Below are positions 17,731 through 25,481 of a stretch of 64,000 bases of DNA, one piece after another (within the stretch, counting starts at the first letter, position 1; each line of letters opens with the position of its first letter). The stretch is from an uncultured Candidatus Actinomarina sp. (GTDB lineage: Bacteria; Actinomycetota; Acidimicrobiia; Actinomarinales; Actinomarinaceae). The DNA lies in the NCBI GenBank assembly GCA_902571385.1, contig CACGBK010000003.1, positions 1 through 64,000 of the forward strand, in the 5' to 3' direction. A program made the translations under genes and the position numbers. Below the pieces are notes generated by a model. It saw nothing but the letters and a program-made list of their open reading frames with translations. It was not told the DNA's origin and made no database searches.

Positions 17731-17766
17731 CATAGTTTTCTTAAATATAAATTTATAATTTGTAAT

Positions 17767-19140
17767 GTGAAAACATCTATTCATATAGAAAACAAATTAA
17801 TATCGAAACCATCAAGATTAGGTTTTAAATATCATATTAAAACTTTTGGATGTCAGATGAATGAGCATGATTCTGAAAAAATTGCAGGAATTTTTAATAG
17901 TGATGGGATGAGTAAATCTGAAGACATTGACCAAGCTGATATCTTATTTGTTAATACTTGTACCATTCGTGAAAATGCTGACGATAAATTATACGGAACT
18001 CTTGGTCATTTAAAAAAATGGAAAGATCAATCTTCAGATAGAAGATTAATTGTTGGAGGATGTGCAGCTCAAAAAGATAAAGAGTTAGTTCGTGATAGAG
18101 CTCCTTGGGTAGATGTTGTCATTGGTACGCATAATACAAATGATGTTATTAATTTATTAAATCAATCTGAGGACTGGGGTCCGATTACTAAAATAGTCGA
18201 AGAAACATTAGACATCGAAACTGAAATATTACCTGTTCGTGAATCTGGATTCAGTGCTTTCGTTACTATTCAAATTGGTTGTAATAATAGTTGTACATTT
18301 TGCATTGTTCCCTCTGTTAGAGGTGTTGAAATTAGTAGAAGGCCTTCTGATATCATCAATGAAATCAAAAATCTATCAAATGAAGGCGTTAAAGAAATTA
18401 CTCTTTTAGGGCAAAATGTTAATTCATATGGAAGAGATTTAATGATAGACAACAAAAGAAGCCCATACTTCACACAGCTACTTTATAAAATACATGAAAT
18501 CGATGGTATTGAGCGAATTAGATTTACCTCACCACATCCAAAAGATTTTAAAGAAGAGACATTAATTGCTGTTTCGGAACTTCCTAAAGTTGCAAATCAA
18601 ATTCATATACCACTACAAAGTGGTAGTGACAAAATTCTTTCTTCTATGCATAGAGGATATAATCAAAAAAAATATCTATCAAAAATAGACATGATTAAAG
18701 ATATAATTCCTGATGTGTCATTGTCGTCTGACGTTATAGTTGGTTTTCCTGGCGAAGATGATGCCGATTTCGAAGAAACAATGAAAGTTGTGGACTATGC
18801 AGAATTTGATCTTATTTACATGTTTAAATTTTCACCACGACCAGGTACAGTAGCAGCTGATTATTCAGATAAATTTGTTGAGAAACATTCAATTGATACA
18901 AGATTCATGAGGCTTAAAGAGGAGCAAATTAAAATTAGCCAAAACAGGTATAAAAGATTCGTAGGCTCAAAACAACAAATGTTAGTTGAAAAGCCTTCAA
19001 AAAAAGATCCCAATGTTCTAACTGGACGTATTGAGGGTGGTCATATTGTTCATTTAGAATCTACCCAGAATATCATTGGACAATTAATTGAAGTTAAAGT
19101 TTACGATGCAACTCCGTTTTTTTTGAAAGCTACTCTTTAA
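17767..19140 (+). CDS. miaB: tRNA-2-methylthio-N6-dimethylallyladenosine synthase
   Basis: MiaB is a radical-SAM methylthiotransferase acting on i6A37 of tRNAs that read UNN codons. The 457-residue protein (GTG start) has an N-terminal UPF0004 domain with Cys29, Cys65 and Cys99 for the auxiliary cluster, the radical-SAM motif GCNNSCTFC (Cys172, 176, 179) and a C-terminal TRAM domain. It is followed 2 bases later by miaA, whose product makes its substrate, so the two act in sequence on the same tRNAs. Confidence 0.97.
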   Translation: MKTSIHIENKLISKPSRLGFKYHIKTFGCQMNEHDSEKIAGIFNSDGMSKSEDIDQADILFVNTCTIRENADDKLYGTLGHLKKWKDQSSDRRLIVGGCAAQKDKELVRDRAPWVDVVIGTHNTNDVINLLNQSEDWGPITKIVEETLDIETEILPVRESGFSAFVTIQIGCNNSCTFCIVPSVRGVEISRRPSDIINEIKNLSNEGVKEITLLGQNVNSYGRDLMIDNKRSPYFTQLLYKIHEIDGIERIRFTSPHPKDFKEETLIAVSELPKVANQIHIPLQSGSDKILSSMHRGYNQKKYLSKIDMIKDIIPDVSLSSDVIVGFPGEDDADFEETMKVVDYAEFDLIYMFKFSPRPGTVAADYSDKFVEKHSIDTRFMRLKEEQIKISQNRYKRFVGSKQQMLVEKPSKKDPNVLTGRIEGGHIVHLESTQNIIGQLIEVKVYDATPFFLKATL

Positions 19141-19142
19141 AT

Positions 19143-19970
19143 TTGTTATATTTTCTAACTGGTATGACTGCTTCAGGTAAGTCAGCCCTTGCACACAAAA
19201 TAGCTATTGAGAGAAATTTAGATATCATTTCACTTGATTCAATGGCTGTATACAAAGGTCTTGATATTATGACTGATAAACCTACTGAAGTAATGCGCTC
19301 ACAGGTTTTATATTACGGTATTGATATAGCTGATACTGATCAAAATTTTTCAGTTGTTGATTATCTTAATTATTTAATAGAAATGGAAATACCTGAGAAA
19401 TCATTTGTTAAAGATTTTTTGGTTGTTGGTGGAACCGGTCTTTATTTTAGATCATTAATTAATAGCTTCGAATTTAGACCAACTGATCCGGCAATAAGGT
19501 CTGAATTAGAGTTACTAAATGTTGACCAGTTATTAAAATTTCATAAACTTTACGATATTGATCCACCTAAAACTGAAATTAATAAAAGACGTTTGATCAG
19601 AAATATTGAAAATTCTATTCTTGAAGATGTTAAATATATCTTCCCGCCTATAAATATTCCTGAAAAGATAGTTGGGGTATTTTGGAATCGTCCAGATTAT
19701 TTGAAAAGAATAAAAGATAGGACTTCCAATATGATAGATAAGGGATTAGTTGATGAAATGAACAATATTCAAAATCCATCTAAAACAGTTCTTCAAGCTA
19801 TAGGAATGAATTTAAGTAGCGACTTAGAAGAAAACATTAATTTAAAAACTAATCGGTTAGCAAAAAAACAACTCACATGGTTTAAACAAGAAGATAGAAT
19901 AAAAATTATTGAAACTAGTGATGAACTTGTTGTAAAAGATGAATTGGAAAGAATCATAGATGAAAAATGA
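19143..19970 (+). CDS. miaA: tRNA dimethylallyltransferase
   Basis: MiaA transfers a dimethylallyl group to A37 of tRNA. The 275-residue product has the P-loop GMTASGKS (7-14), the DSMAVYKGLDIMTDKP segment that binds the prenyl donor and the RRLIRNIE motif. It is slightly short for the family. The TTG start lies 2 bases after the miaB stop, and the 3' end overlaps dapF by 11 bases, giving a tight miaB-miaA-dapF operon. Confidence 0.95.
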   Translation: MLYFLTGMTASGKSALAHKIAIERNLDIISLDSMAVYKGLDIMTDKPTEVMRSQVLYYGIDIADTDQNFSVVDYLNYLIEMEIPEKSFVKDFLVVGGTGLYFRSLINSFEFRPTDPAIRSELELLNVDQLLKFHKLYDIDPPKTEINKRRLIRNIENSILEDVKYIFPPINIPEKIVGVFWNRPDYLKRIKDRTSNMIDKGLVDEMNNIQNPSKTVLQAIGMNLSSDLEENINLKTNRLAKKQLTWFKQEDRIKIIETSDELVVKDELERIIDEK

Positions 19971-20691
19971 AGTATATATGTCTGGAACTGGCAATGATTT
20001 CATATGCAGTTCATATGAAAGAGATCTCTCTCAGATTGAAATTATTTCTATAGTTGGAGATTCTCTTCTTCCAATAGATGGTGTTATTTTTATTGAACAA
20101 ATTAATTCTTCAACTGTCAAGATGCATTATTTCAATAATGATGGAACGCCTGCAGAAATATGTGTAAACGGTGTTCGTTGTACTGCTAAATTTGCCGTTG
20201 ATAACAAACTTGTTGATAATTCAAAGTTAATTGTAAGAGCTCCTGTTGGGGATATTGAAGCGCTTGTTGAAAATGATACAGTAAAAATAGAAGCACCAAT
20301 GCCAACTATAGGTAAAGAAGTAGAAATTGATTCTTTAATATGTACAACAAGTAATGTTGGCAATCCTCATTTAATGCTTGAAGTAGATGATGTTGATAAA
20401 TTTGATCTTGATGCATTTTCAGACAAAGCACGCAATACTGATTTGTTTAAAGATGGTGTCAATGTTGAAATATATTCAGTTGTTGATGAACGATTTATTT
20501 ACGCAAGAGTAAATGAAAGAGGAGTGGGAGAAACTGATGCATGCGGCTCCGGTGCATTAGCTTTATATGCTTTTCTTAGATCTAATAATAAAGTCCAGGA
20601 TGAAGCAATTGTGTTATATCCTGGTGGTGAGCTTGATATGAGTTTTGAAGACGGAAAAATTTATTTAAAAGGTTCTGTCACATATCTCTAA
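19960..20691 (+). CDS. dapF: Diaminopimelate epimerase
   Basis: DapF interconverts LL- and meso-diaminopimelate for peptidoglycan and lysine. The 243-residue protein has SGTGNDFI near the start and the two catalytic cysteines, Cys68 in EICVNGVRC and Cys196 in ETDACGSGA. The first motif is usually CGNG, so Val replaces Gly here, though both thiols are kept. It overlaps miaA upstream. Its last 14 bases overlap the convergent lexA gene. Confidence 0.95.
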   Translation: MKNEVYMSGTGNDFICSSYERDLSQIEIISIVGDSLLPIDGVIFIEQINSSTVKMHYFNNDGTPAEICVNGVRCTAKFAVDNKLVDNSKLIVRAPVGDIEALVENDTVKIEAPMPTIGKEVEIDSLICTTSNVGNPHLMLEVDDVDKFDLDAFSDKARNTDLFKDGVNVEIYSVVDERFIYARVNERGVGETDACGSGALALYAFLRSNNKVQDEAIVLYPGGELDMSFEDGKIYLKGSVTYL

Positions 20692-21265
20692 TTAGGGATA
20701 CAACTTTACCTATAGGTTGAATATTCTCATTTACTTGAATTTTATTATAATTTTTATTTGCAGGAACCAAGTAGTTTTTACCCTCAATATTTCTTAAAAA
20801 TTTAATCGTACCTTCAGTGTTATTAATCAAAAAAGCACCAATATCACCATTTTTTATTTGTAAAGATTTGTCAATTATGACTAAATCTTTTTCATGTATT
20901 CCCTCATCTATCATGGAATCACCAGAAACTGATAATGCAAAAAGTTCTGTTGTTTCCTCTGAATGCGGATAATTTACAGATCCAATTACGTTTTCTTCTG
21001 CCATAAGCAACGAACCAGCAGCTATTTCACCAAGAATTGGTATTTTATTTCTTGGTATTTGTGAATTCACGGTCAAAGCTCTAGATTTTTTGTAATTTTT
21101 TTGTAGATAGCCAGAATTAATTAATTTTTCTATATGATATTGAACTGTACTTGTTGATTTTAGACCAACACCCGTACAAATTTCCCTTACTGAAGGTGCA
21201 TAACCGTTTTTTTCAAAAAAAATGTTAATAAAATTTAATATATTTTTTTGTTTATCAGAAACCAT
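20678..21265 (-). CDS. lexA: SOS repressor LexA
   Basis: This 195-residue repressor has an N-terminal winged helix-turn-helix (GYAPSVREICTGVGLKSTSTV) and a C-terminal S24 self-cleavage domain. The likely cleavage bond is Ala-Gly in GEIAAGSLL, with Ser in VSGDSMIDEG and Lys in GTIKFL as the catalytic dyad. It is divergent from the LysM gene, and the box at 21278-21289 lies between them, so LexA probably controls itself, the LysM gene and recA. Confidence 0.97.
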   Translation of the reverse strand: MVSDKQKNILNFINIFFEKNGYAPSVREICTGVGLKSTSTVQYHIEKLINSGYLQKNYKKSRALTVNSQIPRNKIPILGEIAAGSLLMAEENVIGSVNYPHSEETTELFALSVSGDSMIDEGIHEKDLVIIDKSLQIKNGDIGAFLINNTEGTIKFLRNIEGKNYLVPANKNYNKIQVNENIQPIGKVVSLIRDM

Positions 21266-21277
21266 AATCTGATTTTA

Positions 21278-21289
21278 GCACATTTGTTC
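21278..21289. promoter_or_regulatory. LexA box between lexA and the LysM gene
   Basis: GCACATTTGTTC differs from the GAAC-N4-GTTC palindrome by one base. It sits in the 61-base divergent region, and its surroundings match the recA operator region almost base for base (26 of 30). It can control both directions. Confidence 0.8.
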
Positions 21290-21326
21290 GAATAAAACTG
21301 TCATATCTTATTTTTAATATAAAATT

Positions 21327-21584
21327 ATGAAAGAAAAATTTTTTGTTTTTGTATTTTTGTTGGTATTTTCCTTTATTACAACACCTTTAATTAAACCAAT
21401 ATCATCAATAAATAATGGCTTTAATGATGAATTTACGTATAAAGTAATTAAAGGAGACTCTCTATGGGGTATTGGTATGAAATTTGATAAAAAAAATATT
21501 GAAGAATTTTTAGTGGAGACAAAAAAATTAAATAATTTAGTTAATTCTGAAATTTTTGAAGACCAAATTTTAATAATTCCATAA
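21327..21584 (+). CDS. LysM membrane protein, YneA/ChiZ-like SOS cell-division regulator
   Basis: This 85-residue protein has one N-terminal membrane segment (about 5-22) and a single LysM domain (TYKVIKGDSLWGIGMKF to EDQILIIP). The size, architecture and divergent pairing with lexA across a LexA box are the same as for YneA of Bacillus and, by position, the LysM protein beside lexA in mycobacteria. These proteins delay division after DNA damage. The function is inferred from architecture and location; the sequence similarity to YneA itself is weak. Confidence 0.75.
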   Translation: MKEKFFVFVFLLVFSFITTPLIKPISSINNGFNDEFTYKVIKGDSLWGIGMKFDKKNIEEFLVETKKLNNLVNSEIFEDQILIIP

Positions 21585-21589
21585 ATTAT

Positions 21590-21618
21590 TTGTTACAAAA
21601 TCTTGTCATTTCTATAAT
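21590..21618 (+). promoter_or_regulatory. nrdR promoter
   Basis: TTGTTA (21590-21595) and TATAAT (21613-21618) are 17 bases apart, a near-perfect housekeeping promoter. The start codon of nrdR is 9 bases after the -10, so the leader is at most a few bases and there is no room for a Shine-Dalgarno site. Confidence 0.7.
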
Positions 21619-21627
21619 ACACTATAT

Positions 21628-22068
21628 ATGGTATGCCCATTTTGTAATGCAGAAGATACAGCCGTAGTTGATTCAAGAAAAAACGTTGATGGTGACGCTA
21701 TAAGAAGACGACGAGAATGTTCTGCTTGCAGTACAAGGTTCACAACCTATGAAAAATCAGAAATTGAACTTATTGTTAAAAAAAGAAATGGAAATTTGGA
21801 AGAATTTCAGTATGAGAAGCTTTTTAATGGTGTTGAGAACGCTTTTGGTGGACAAGATCTAAGTGATAAACAACTTAAAAATCTTGTTGAAACAATTTAC
21901 CTCGAATTAAAGAAGCACGGAAAAAGAATTGAAAGCAAAATAATTGGAGAAACTGTGCTTTTTCATCTAAAAGATATCAATGAAGTTGCATATTTAAGGT
22001 TTGCTTCGGTATATAAAGAATTTTCTGACGTAGCTGACTTCGAAAAAGAAGCTGCAGAGCTAAATTAA
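21628..22068 (+). CDS. nrdR: Transcriptional repressor NrdR
   Basis: NrdR senses ATP/dATP and represses ribonucleotide reductase genes. The 146-residue protein has the N-terminal zinc ribbon (CPFC at residues 3-6 and CSAC at about 31-34), an Arg-rich AIRRRRE segment and an ATP-cone domain. It has a strong promoter and practically no leader. The reductase genes are not in the window. The last 4 bases overlap the convergent membrane-protein gene. Confidence 0.96.
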   Translation: MVCPFCNAEDTAVVDSRKNVDGDAIRRRRECSACSTRFTTYEKSEIELIVKKRNGNLEEFQYEKLFNGVENAFGGQDLSDKQLKNLVETIYLELKKHGKRIESKIIGETVLFHLKDINEVAYLRFASVYKEFSDVADFEKEAAELN

Positions 22069-23129
22069 GGTAATTTCTCTATATTTTCTAAAATTGATTC
22101 ATATTTACTCTGAAAATTTAATAATGAATCATTAAAAAACGAAATTTCAGACTTTTTGTTTAGTTCAATAGCGCTTATCAGCGTATTAGCTACTTCAGTT
22201 TCATTATTTCTCAGTGATGCTACCAATCGTCCGTGTAGATCTTGAGCAGTTATCAAAGCTGAATTAACTAACTGTTTATGATCATTAAATTCTTCAATTT
22301 TTGGTAATGTATCCCCATTGAGGTTGCTTTTCGCTCCAATTAAAGATAATTCATTTGCAAGATCATCAATTAATGTATCTTCATCTATATTTAGAGTATC
22401 TTCGTATATTAAAATTTCAGAATGCATAATTCTATATGTAATTAACTGATCTAATTTTTCAACAATATTGAATAACTGATTAAGTGAATCTTCAATGTTT
22501 GTTCTGTTTGGGACTTCTCTATCAATTATGTCTGATTGGTACTGAATTAAAGATGTTTCAATAATTTGCAAATCTGCACTCGCATTCGAGACATCATACC
22601 GAGAGTAAAAAGGATTTGTAGCTACCGCTAACAGTTCAGGTAACTTTTCAATATATATATTTGTATTTTCAGAAATTGAGTTTGATAATGTCTCAGAAGC
22701 TATATTTTCATTTCGTGAATTAATGAAAAATATTGAAACAGAGCTGATTATGACTATTCCTATGACAATTAACAAAGATGGTCGAACCCATTGTCTTCTT
22801 TTTTCTAAATCAGTCCAAATTTTTCGTATTTGAGTTGTTATATTTAATGGAACAAAAGTCTCTGTATTGGGTGAATCATCTGTTGTTTGTTCTTGAAAAT
22901 CTTGGTCATATGAATAATCTGTGTTAATTAATTGTTGACCGATCTCTATTGCTTCTATTTCTTCATCAACAACCTCTAGTTCAGATGATACTTTTAGGTT
23001 GTCCATCTCTTTTATAATGTCAGGCGTTTGAATCAATGTAGTATCGCTCTCAAACCCTAAAACATCTAAAATTTTGATTTTATTTGATGATTTCGCTTTC
23101 CTTATAAAAAGATAATCTCTAATATTCAT
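22065..23129 (-). CDS. Membrane-anchored protein of unknown function
   Basis: This gene is not recognised. From ATG 23129 it encodes about 354 residues. An acidic, low-complexity cytosolic part of about 120 residues is followed by one membrane helix (SLLIVIGIVIISSVSIFFI) and about 215 residues, probably outside the cell, rich in Glu/Asn/Leu and predicted helical. A longer frame starting at 23183 would run into dut, so the shorter start is preferred. It is divergent from dut with a 16-base gap, and convergent with nrdR. Confidence 0.7.
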   Translation of the reverse strand: MNIRDYLFIRKAKSSNKIKILDVLGFESDTTLIQTPDIIKEMDNLKVSSELEVVDEEIEAIEIGQQLINTDYSYDQDFQEQTTDDSPNTETFVPLNITTQIRKIWTDLEKRRQWVRPSLLIVIGIVIISSVSIFFINSRNENIASETLSNSISENTNIYIEKLPELLAVATNPFYSRYDVSNASADLQIIETSLIQYQSDIIDREVPNRTNIEDSLNQLFNIVEKLDQLITYRIMHSEILIYEDTLNIDEDTLIDDLANELSLIGAKSNLNGDTLPKIEEFNDHKQLVNSALITAQDLHGRLVASLRNNETEVANTLISAIELNKKSEISFFNDSLLNFQSKYESILENIEKLP

Positions 23130-23145
23130 CAATGAAAGGTTACCA

Positions 23146-23583
23146 TTGAATAAAAATATTGAGATAGAATTGCAACTTATCAATGATAATGCAACAGTAC
23201 CATCTCGAAAGCATGATTCTGATATAGGGTATGATATAAGCGCTTCTATTGATGTTCTAATTCCCTCTAAAGAGGTTCAACTTATTAATACTGGAATTGC
23301 TATTAATTTACCTAACCAATGTGCTGGATTTGTATTACCCCGATCAGGGCTAGCTTCTAAACATAAAATTACTTTAATTAATAGTCCTGGACTTGTTGAT
23401 CCTGGTTATACAGGCGAATTAATGGTGCCACTTATAAATCATGGGAGTTCTGATTATCAGATAAACATTGGAGACAGAATTGCTCAATTAGTGCTTATTA
23501 ATACAAATAGTGTTGAATTTAAAATTGTAAAGTACTTACCTGATACAGATAGATCTACAGGTGGGTTTGGATCAACTGATTAA
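23146..23583 (+). CDS. dut: dUTP diphosphatase
   Basis: Dut removes dUTP and supplies dUMP for thymidylate. The 145-residue trimeric-type enzyme shows all five motifs: HDSDIGYD, PRSGLASKH, GLVDPGYTGEL, GDRIAQLVL and the C-terminal STGGFGSTD. The TTG start at 23146 follows the purine-rich GAAAGGT by 5 bases, and the next in-frame starts would cut into the first strand. Confidence 0.96.
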   Translation: MNKNIEIELQLINDNATVPSRKHDSDIGYDISASIDVLIPSKEVQLINTGIAINLPNQCAGFVLPRSGLASKHKITLINSPGLVDPGYTGELMVPLINHGSSDYQINIGDRIAQLVLINTNSVEFKIVKYLPDTDRSTGGFGSTD

Positions 23584-23625
23584 TTCTTTTTATAAATAAC
23601 GTATATAAACTATTATTAATTTATT

Positions 23626-23699
23626 GCGGTAGTAGCTCAGCTGGCTAGAGCGTCTCGTTGCCAACGAGAAGGTCGAGGGTTCGAATCCCTTCTACCGCT
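23626..23699 (+). tRNA. tRNA-Gly (GCC)
   Basis: This 74-base cloverleaf has acceptor arm GCGGTAG/CTACCGC, discriminator T at 23699, anticodon stem TCTCG/CGAGA with loop TTGCCAA (anticodon GCC) and T-loop GGTTCGAATCC. CCA is not encoded. It is the first of a Gly-Cys pair 6 bases apart; a Gly-Cys-Val grouping is also seen in other actinobacteria. Confidence 0.96.
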
Positions 23700-23705
23700 C
23701 AATAC

Positions 23706-23776
23706 GGCGACGTGGCGGAGTGGCTACGCAGAGGTCTGCAAAACCTTGTACACCGGTTCGATTCCGGTCGTCGCCT
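23706..23776 (+). tRNA. tRNA-Cys (GCA)
   Basis: This 71-base cloverleaf has acceptor GGCGACG/CGTCGCC, discriminator T at 23776, anticodon loop CTGCAAA (anticodon GCA) and T-arm CCGGTTCGATTCCGG. The following protein gene starts 9 bases later. Confidence 0.95.
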
Positions 23777-23785
23777 CAAAGACAG

Positions 23786-24463
23786 ATGATAGCGATAACT
23801 GGTGCAGGAGAATATTTAGATATAATTCGTCCCCATGACGAAATATTATTAAATAAATTAAAAGATGACCCCTACGTGCTTTGTTTTCCTACAGCTGCTG
23901 GATTGGAAAGTGATGAAAGAATTCAATATTGGCTTGATTTAGGCGATGAACACTTCACAAAATTAAATGTAAATCATAAATCAATAAGGGCCCTTAATGT
24001 TGAAGATTACAATAAACCAGAAACTTTAGGTGAAATTGAAAAAGCAAATTTCGTATATTTTTCTGGAGGTAATCCAAATCATCTTTATGATACGTTAAGC
24101 TCATCATTAGCTTGGGAAAAACTGCTAACCATTCATAACAAAGGTGGAATACTCGCTGGATGTAGTGCTGGTGCAATGATTATGGGTGAAAAGATGAATA
24201 AAGGTAAAGGTTTTGGTTTCTTCAAAAATTCTATGGTTCTGCCACACTGGAATGAAGTTCTCTATAAAGCAATACTTTCATCTTCTAAACAAATACACAA
24301 ATCTAAGTACAAAATTTTAGGGTTAGAAATGAATACTTATCTTGTACTTAATAATGATAAATTAGAAGTTATAGGTGATCAAAATGTTCACATTATGCAT
24401 AAGAAAGATGAACATACTTATGGAAATGGTGATGTATTAGACTTATCAGTCTTGGATATATAA
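23786..24463 (+). CDS. Peptidase S51 family protein (cyanophycinase/dipeptidase E-like)
   Basis: This 225-residue protein has the class-I glutamine-amidotransferase-like fold of S51 peptidases. The nucleophile elbow is GCSAGAMIMGE, with Ser at about residue 129, and the preceding YFSGGNPNHLYDTL is the family's substrate strand. The ATG at 23786 is chosen because the longer frame starts inside tRNA-Cys. Relatives hydrolyse Asp-X dipeptides or cyanophycin. The next gene (SRAP) starts directly after its stop. Confidence 0.85.
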   Translation: MIAITGAGEYLDIIRPHDEILLNKLKDDPYVLCFPTAAGLESDERIQYWLDLGDEHFTKLNVNHKSIRALNVEDYNKPETLGEIEKANFVYFSGGNPNHLYDTLSSSLAWEKLLTIHNKGGILAGCSAGAMIMGEKMNKGKGFGFFKNSMVLPHWNEVLYKAILSSSKQIHKSKYKILGLEMNTYLVLNNDKLEVIGDQNVHIMHKKDEHTYGNGDVLDLSVLDI

Positions 24464-25108
24464 ATGTGTGGAAGATATTATTTTTCAATTGATTTAGGCA
24501 ATCTCTCTTTTGTTGAGAATATTGATGGTTTTTCTTTTGAAGAAAATTTTAATATTGCACCACAGAGTTCGGTTCCAGTTGTAATTGACAACAATCTAAA
24601 AGAATGTACATGGGGTTATTATCCTCAGTGGTTAAAAGATCAAAGTAACTCTAGACCATTGTTTAATACAAGATTTGAGTCACTTTTAGAAAAGAAAACA
24701 TTTACATCTGCATTCAAAAAAAGTAGATGTCTAGTTCCAATATCTGGATGGTACGAATGGAAAATAGTTGATGAAGGAAAGCAACCATATTTTTTTAAAA
24801 ATAAAAATGAAGAAAATTTGTTAGCAGCTGGTTTGTATTGGAAACGTTCAGATGGTTCAACAGAGTTTACAATTATTACAACAGCTGCACCTATTGAGAT
24901 AAATGAAGTACACGATAGATCGCCTCTTATATTGGATGACGTATCAACAGGTATTTGGCTATCAGATGATGACCCTGAAGATGTACATTCCAATATATCT
25001 CATGATTTCGGAAACAATATTGAGTTTTATCAGGTGTCAAAATCGGTTAATAATCCAAAAAATAATAATGAAGAATTAATCAAGGAATTCACGGATCTAC
25101 CTTTCTAA
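24464..25108 (+). CDS. SRAP domain protein (YedK/HMCES family)
   Basis: SRAP proteins attach covalently to abasic sites in single-stranded DNA through Cys2. This 214-residue protein begins MCGRYYF, giving Cys2 after Met removal, and has the family's NTRFESL, PISGWYEWK (Glu near 103) and the His in VHDRSPLIL. It therefore looks catalytically complete and would protect replication forks from abasic-site damage. It overlaps the next small gene by one base. Confidence 0.94.
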   Translation: MCGRYYFSIDLGNLSFVENIDGFSFEENFNIAPQSSVPVVIDNNLKECTWGYYPQWLKDQSNSRPLFNTRFESLLEKKTFTSAFKKSRCLVPISGWYEWKIVDEGKQPYFFKNKNEENLLAAGLYWKRSDGSTEFTIITTAAPIEINEVHDRSPLILDDVSTGIWLSDDDPEDVHSNISHDFGNNIEFYQVSKSVNNPKNNNEELIKEFTDLPF

Positions 25109-25311
25109 TGAATAAACAATCACCCATATACTCGTTTAAATTTACAATATCTTGGATCATTGTTTATAGCTTGATTGTGTTGGCTTTAATTCAATTGATA
25201 AACATATTTTTTGCTTTGTACATAGGCCTTTGGTTATTAAATCTTATTATTGAACTTACGGAACGATTATTTCTGCGATTTGGAAAAAGATTAGTGACAG
25301 TAGAAGAATAA
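25108..25311 (+). CDS. Small two-helix membrane protein
   Basis: This 67-residue protein has two hydrophobic segments (about 10-34 and 36-48) and an amphipathic, charged C-terminus. It is translationally coupled (TAATG) to the SRAP gene. The layout is reminiscent of DUF4282 proteins, but the family assignment is weak and no function can be given. Confidence 0.65.
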   Translation: MNKQSPIYSFKFTISWIIVYSLIVLALIQLINIFFALYIGLWLLNLIIELTERLFLRFGKRLVTVEE

Positions 25312-25353
25312 TTATTCTACAAATCCTATTTATACTGCTATATTTTTTTATAC

Positions 25354-25427
25354 GGGAGATTAGCTCAGTCTGGCAGAGCGCTACCTCGACAAGGTAGATG
25401 TCACAAGTTCAAATCTTGTATCTCCCA
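25354..25427 (+). tRNA. tRNA-Val (GAC)
   Basis: This 74-base cloverleaf has acceptor GGGAGAT/ATCTCCC, discriminator A at 25427, anticodon stem CTACC/GGTAG with loop TCGACAA (anticodon GAC) and T-arm CAAGTTCAAATCTTG. The T-loop has TTCAAAT in place of the usual TTCGAAT or TTCGATT. Confidence 0.94.
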
Positions 25428-25481
25428 CATTTTTTAAGCCTCTAATTTTTCTAAGAATTTTTTCTAATCTAAAATCTTTTT

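Noticed and set aside
23720-23785. Upstream extension of the S51 peptidase gene
   Set aside because: The first 57 bases of that frame lie inside tRNA-Cys; ATG 23786 gives a complete family protein.
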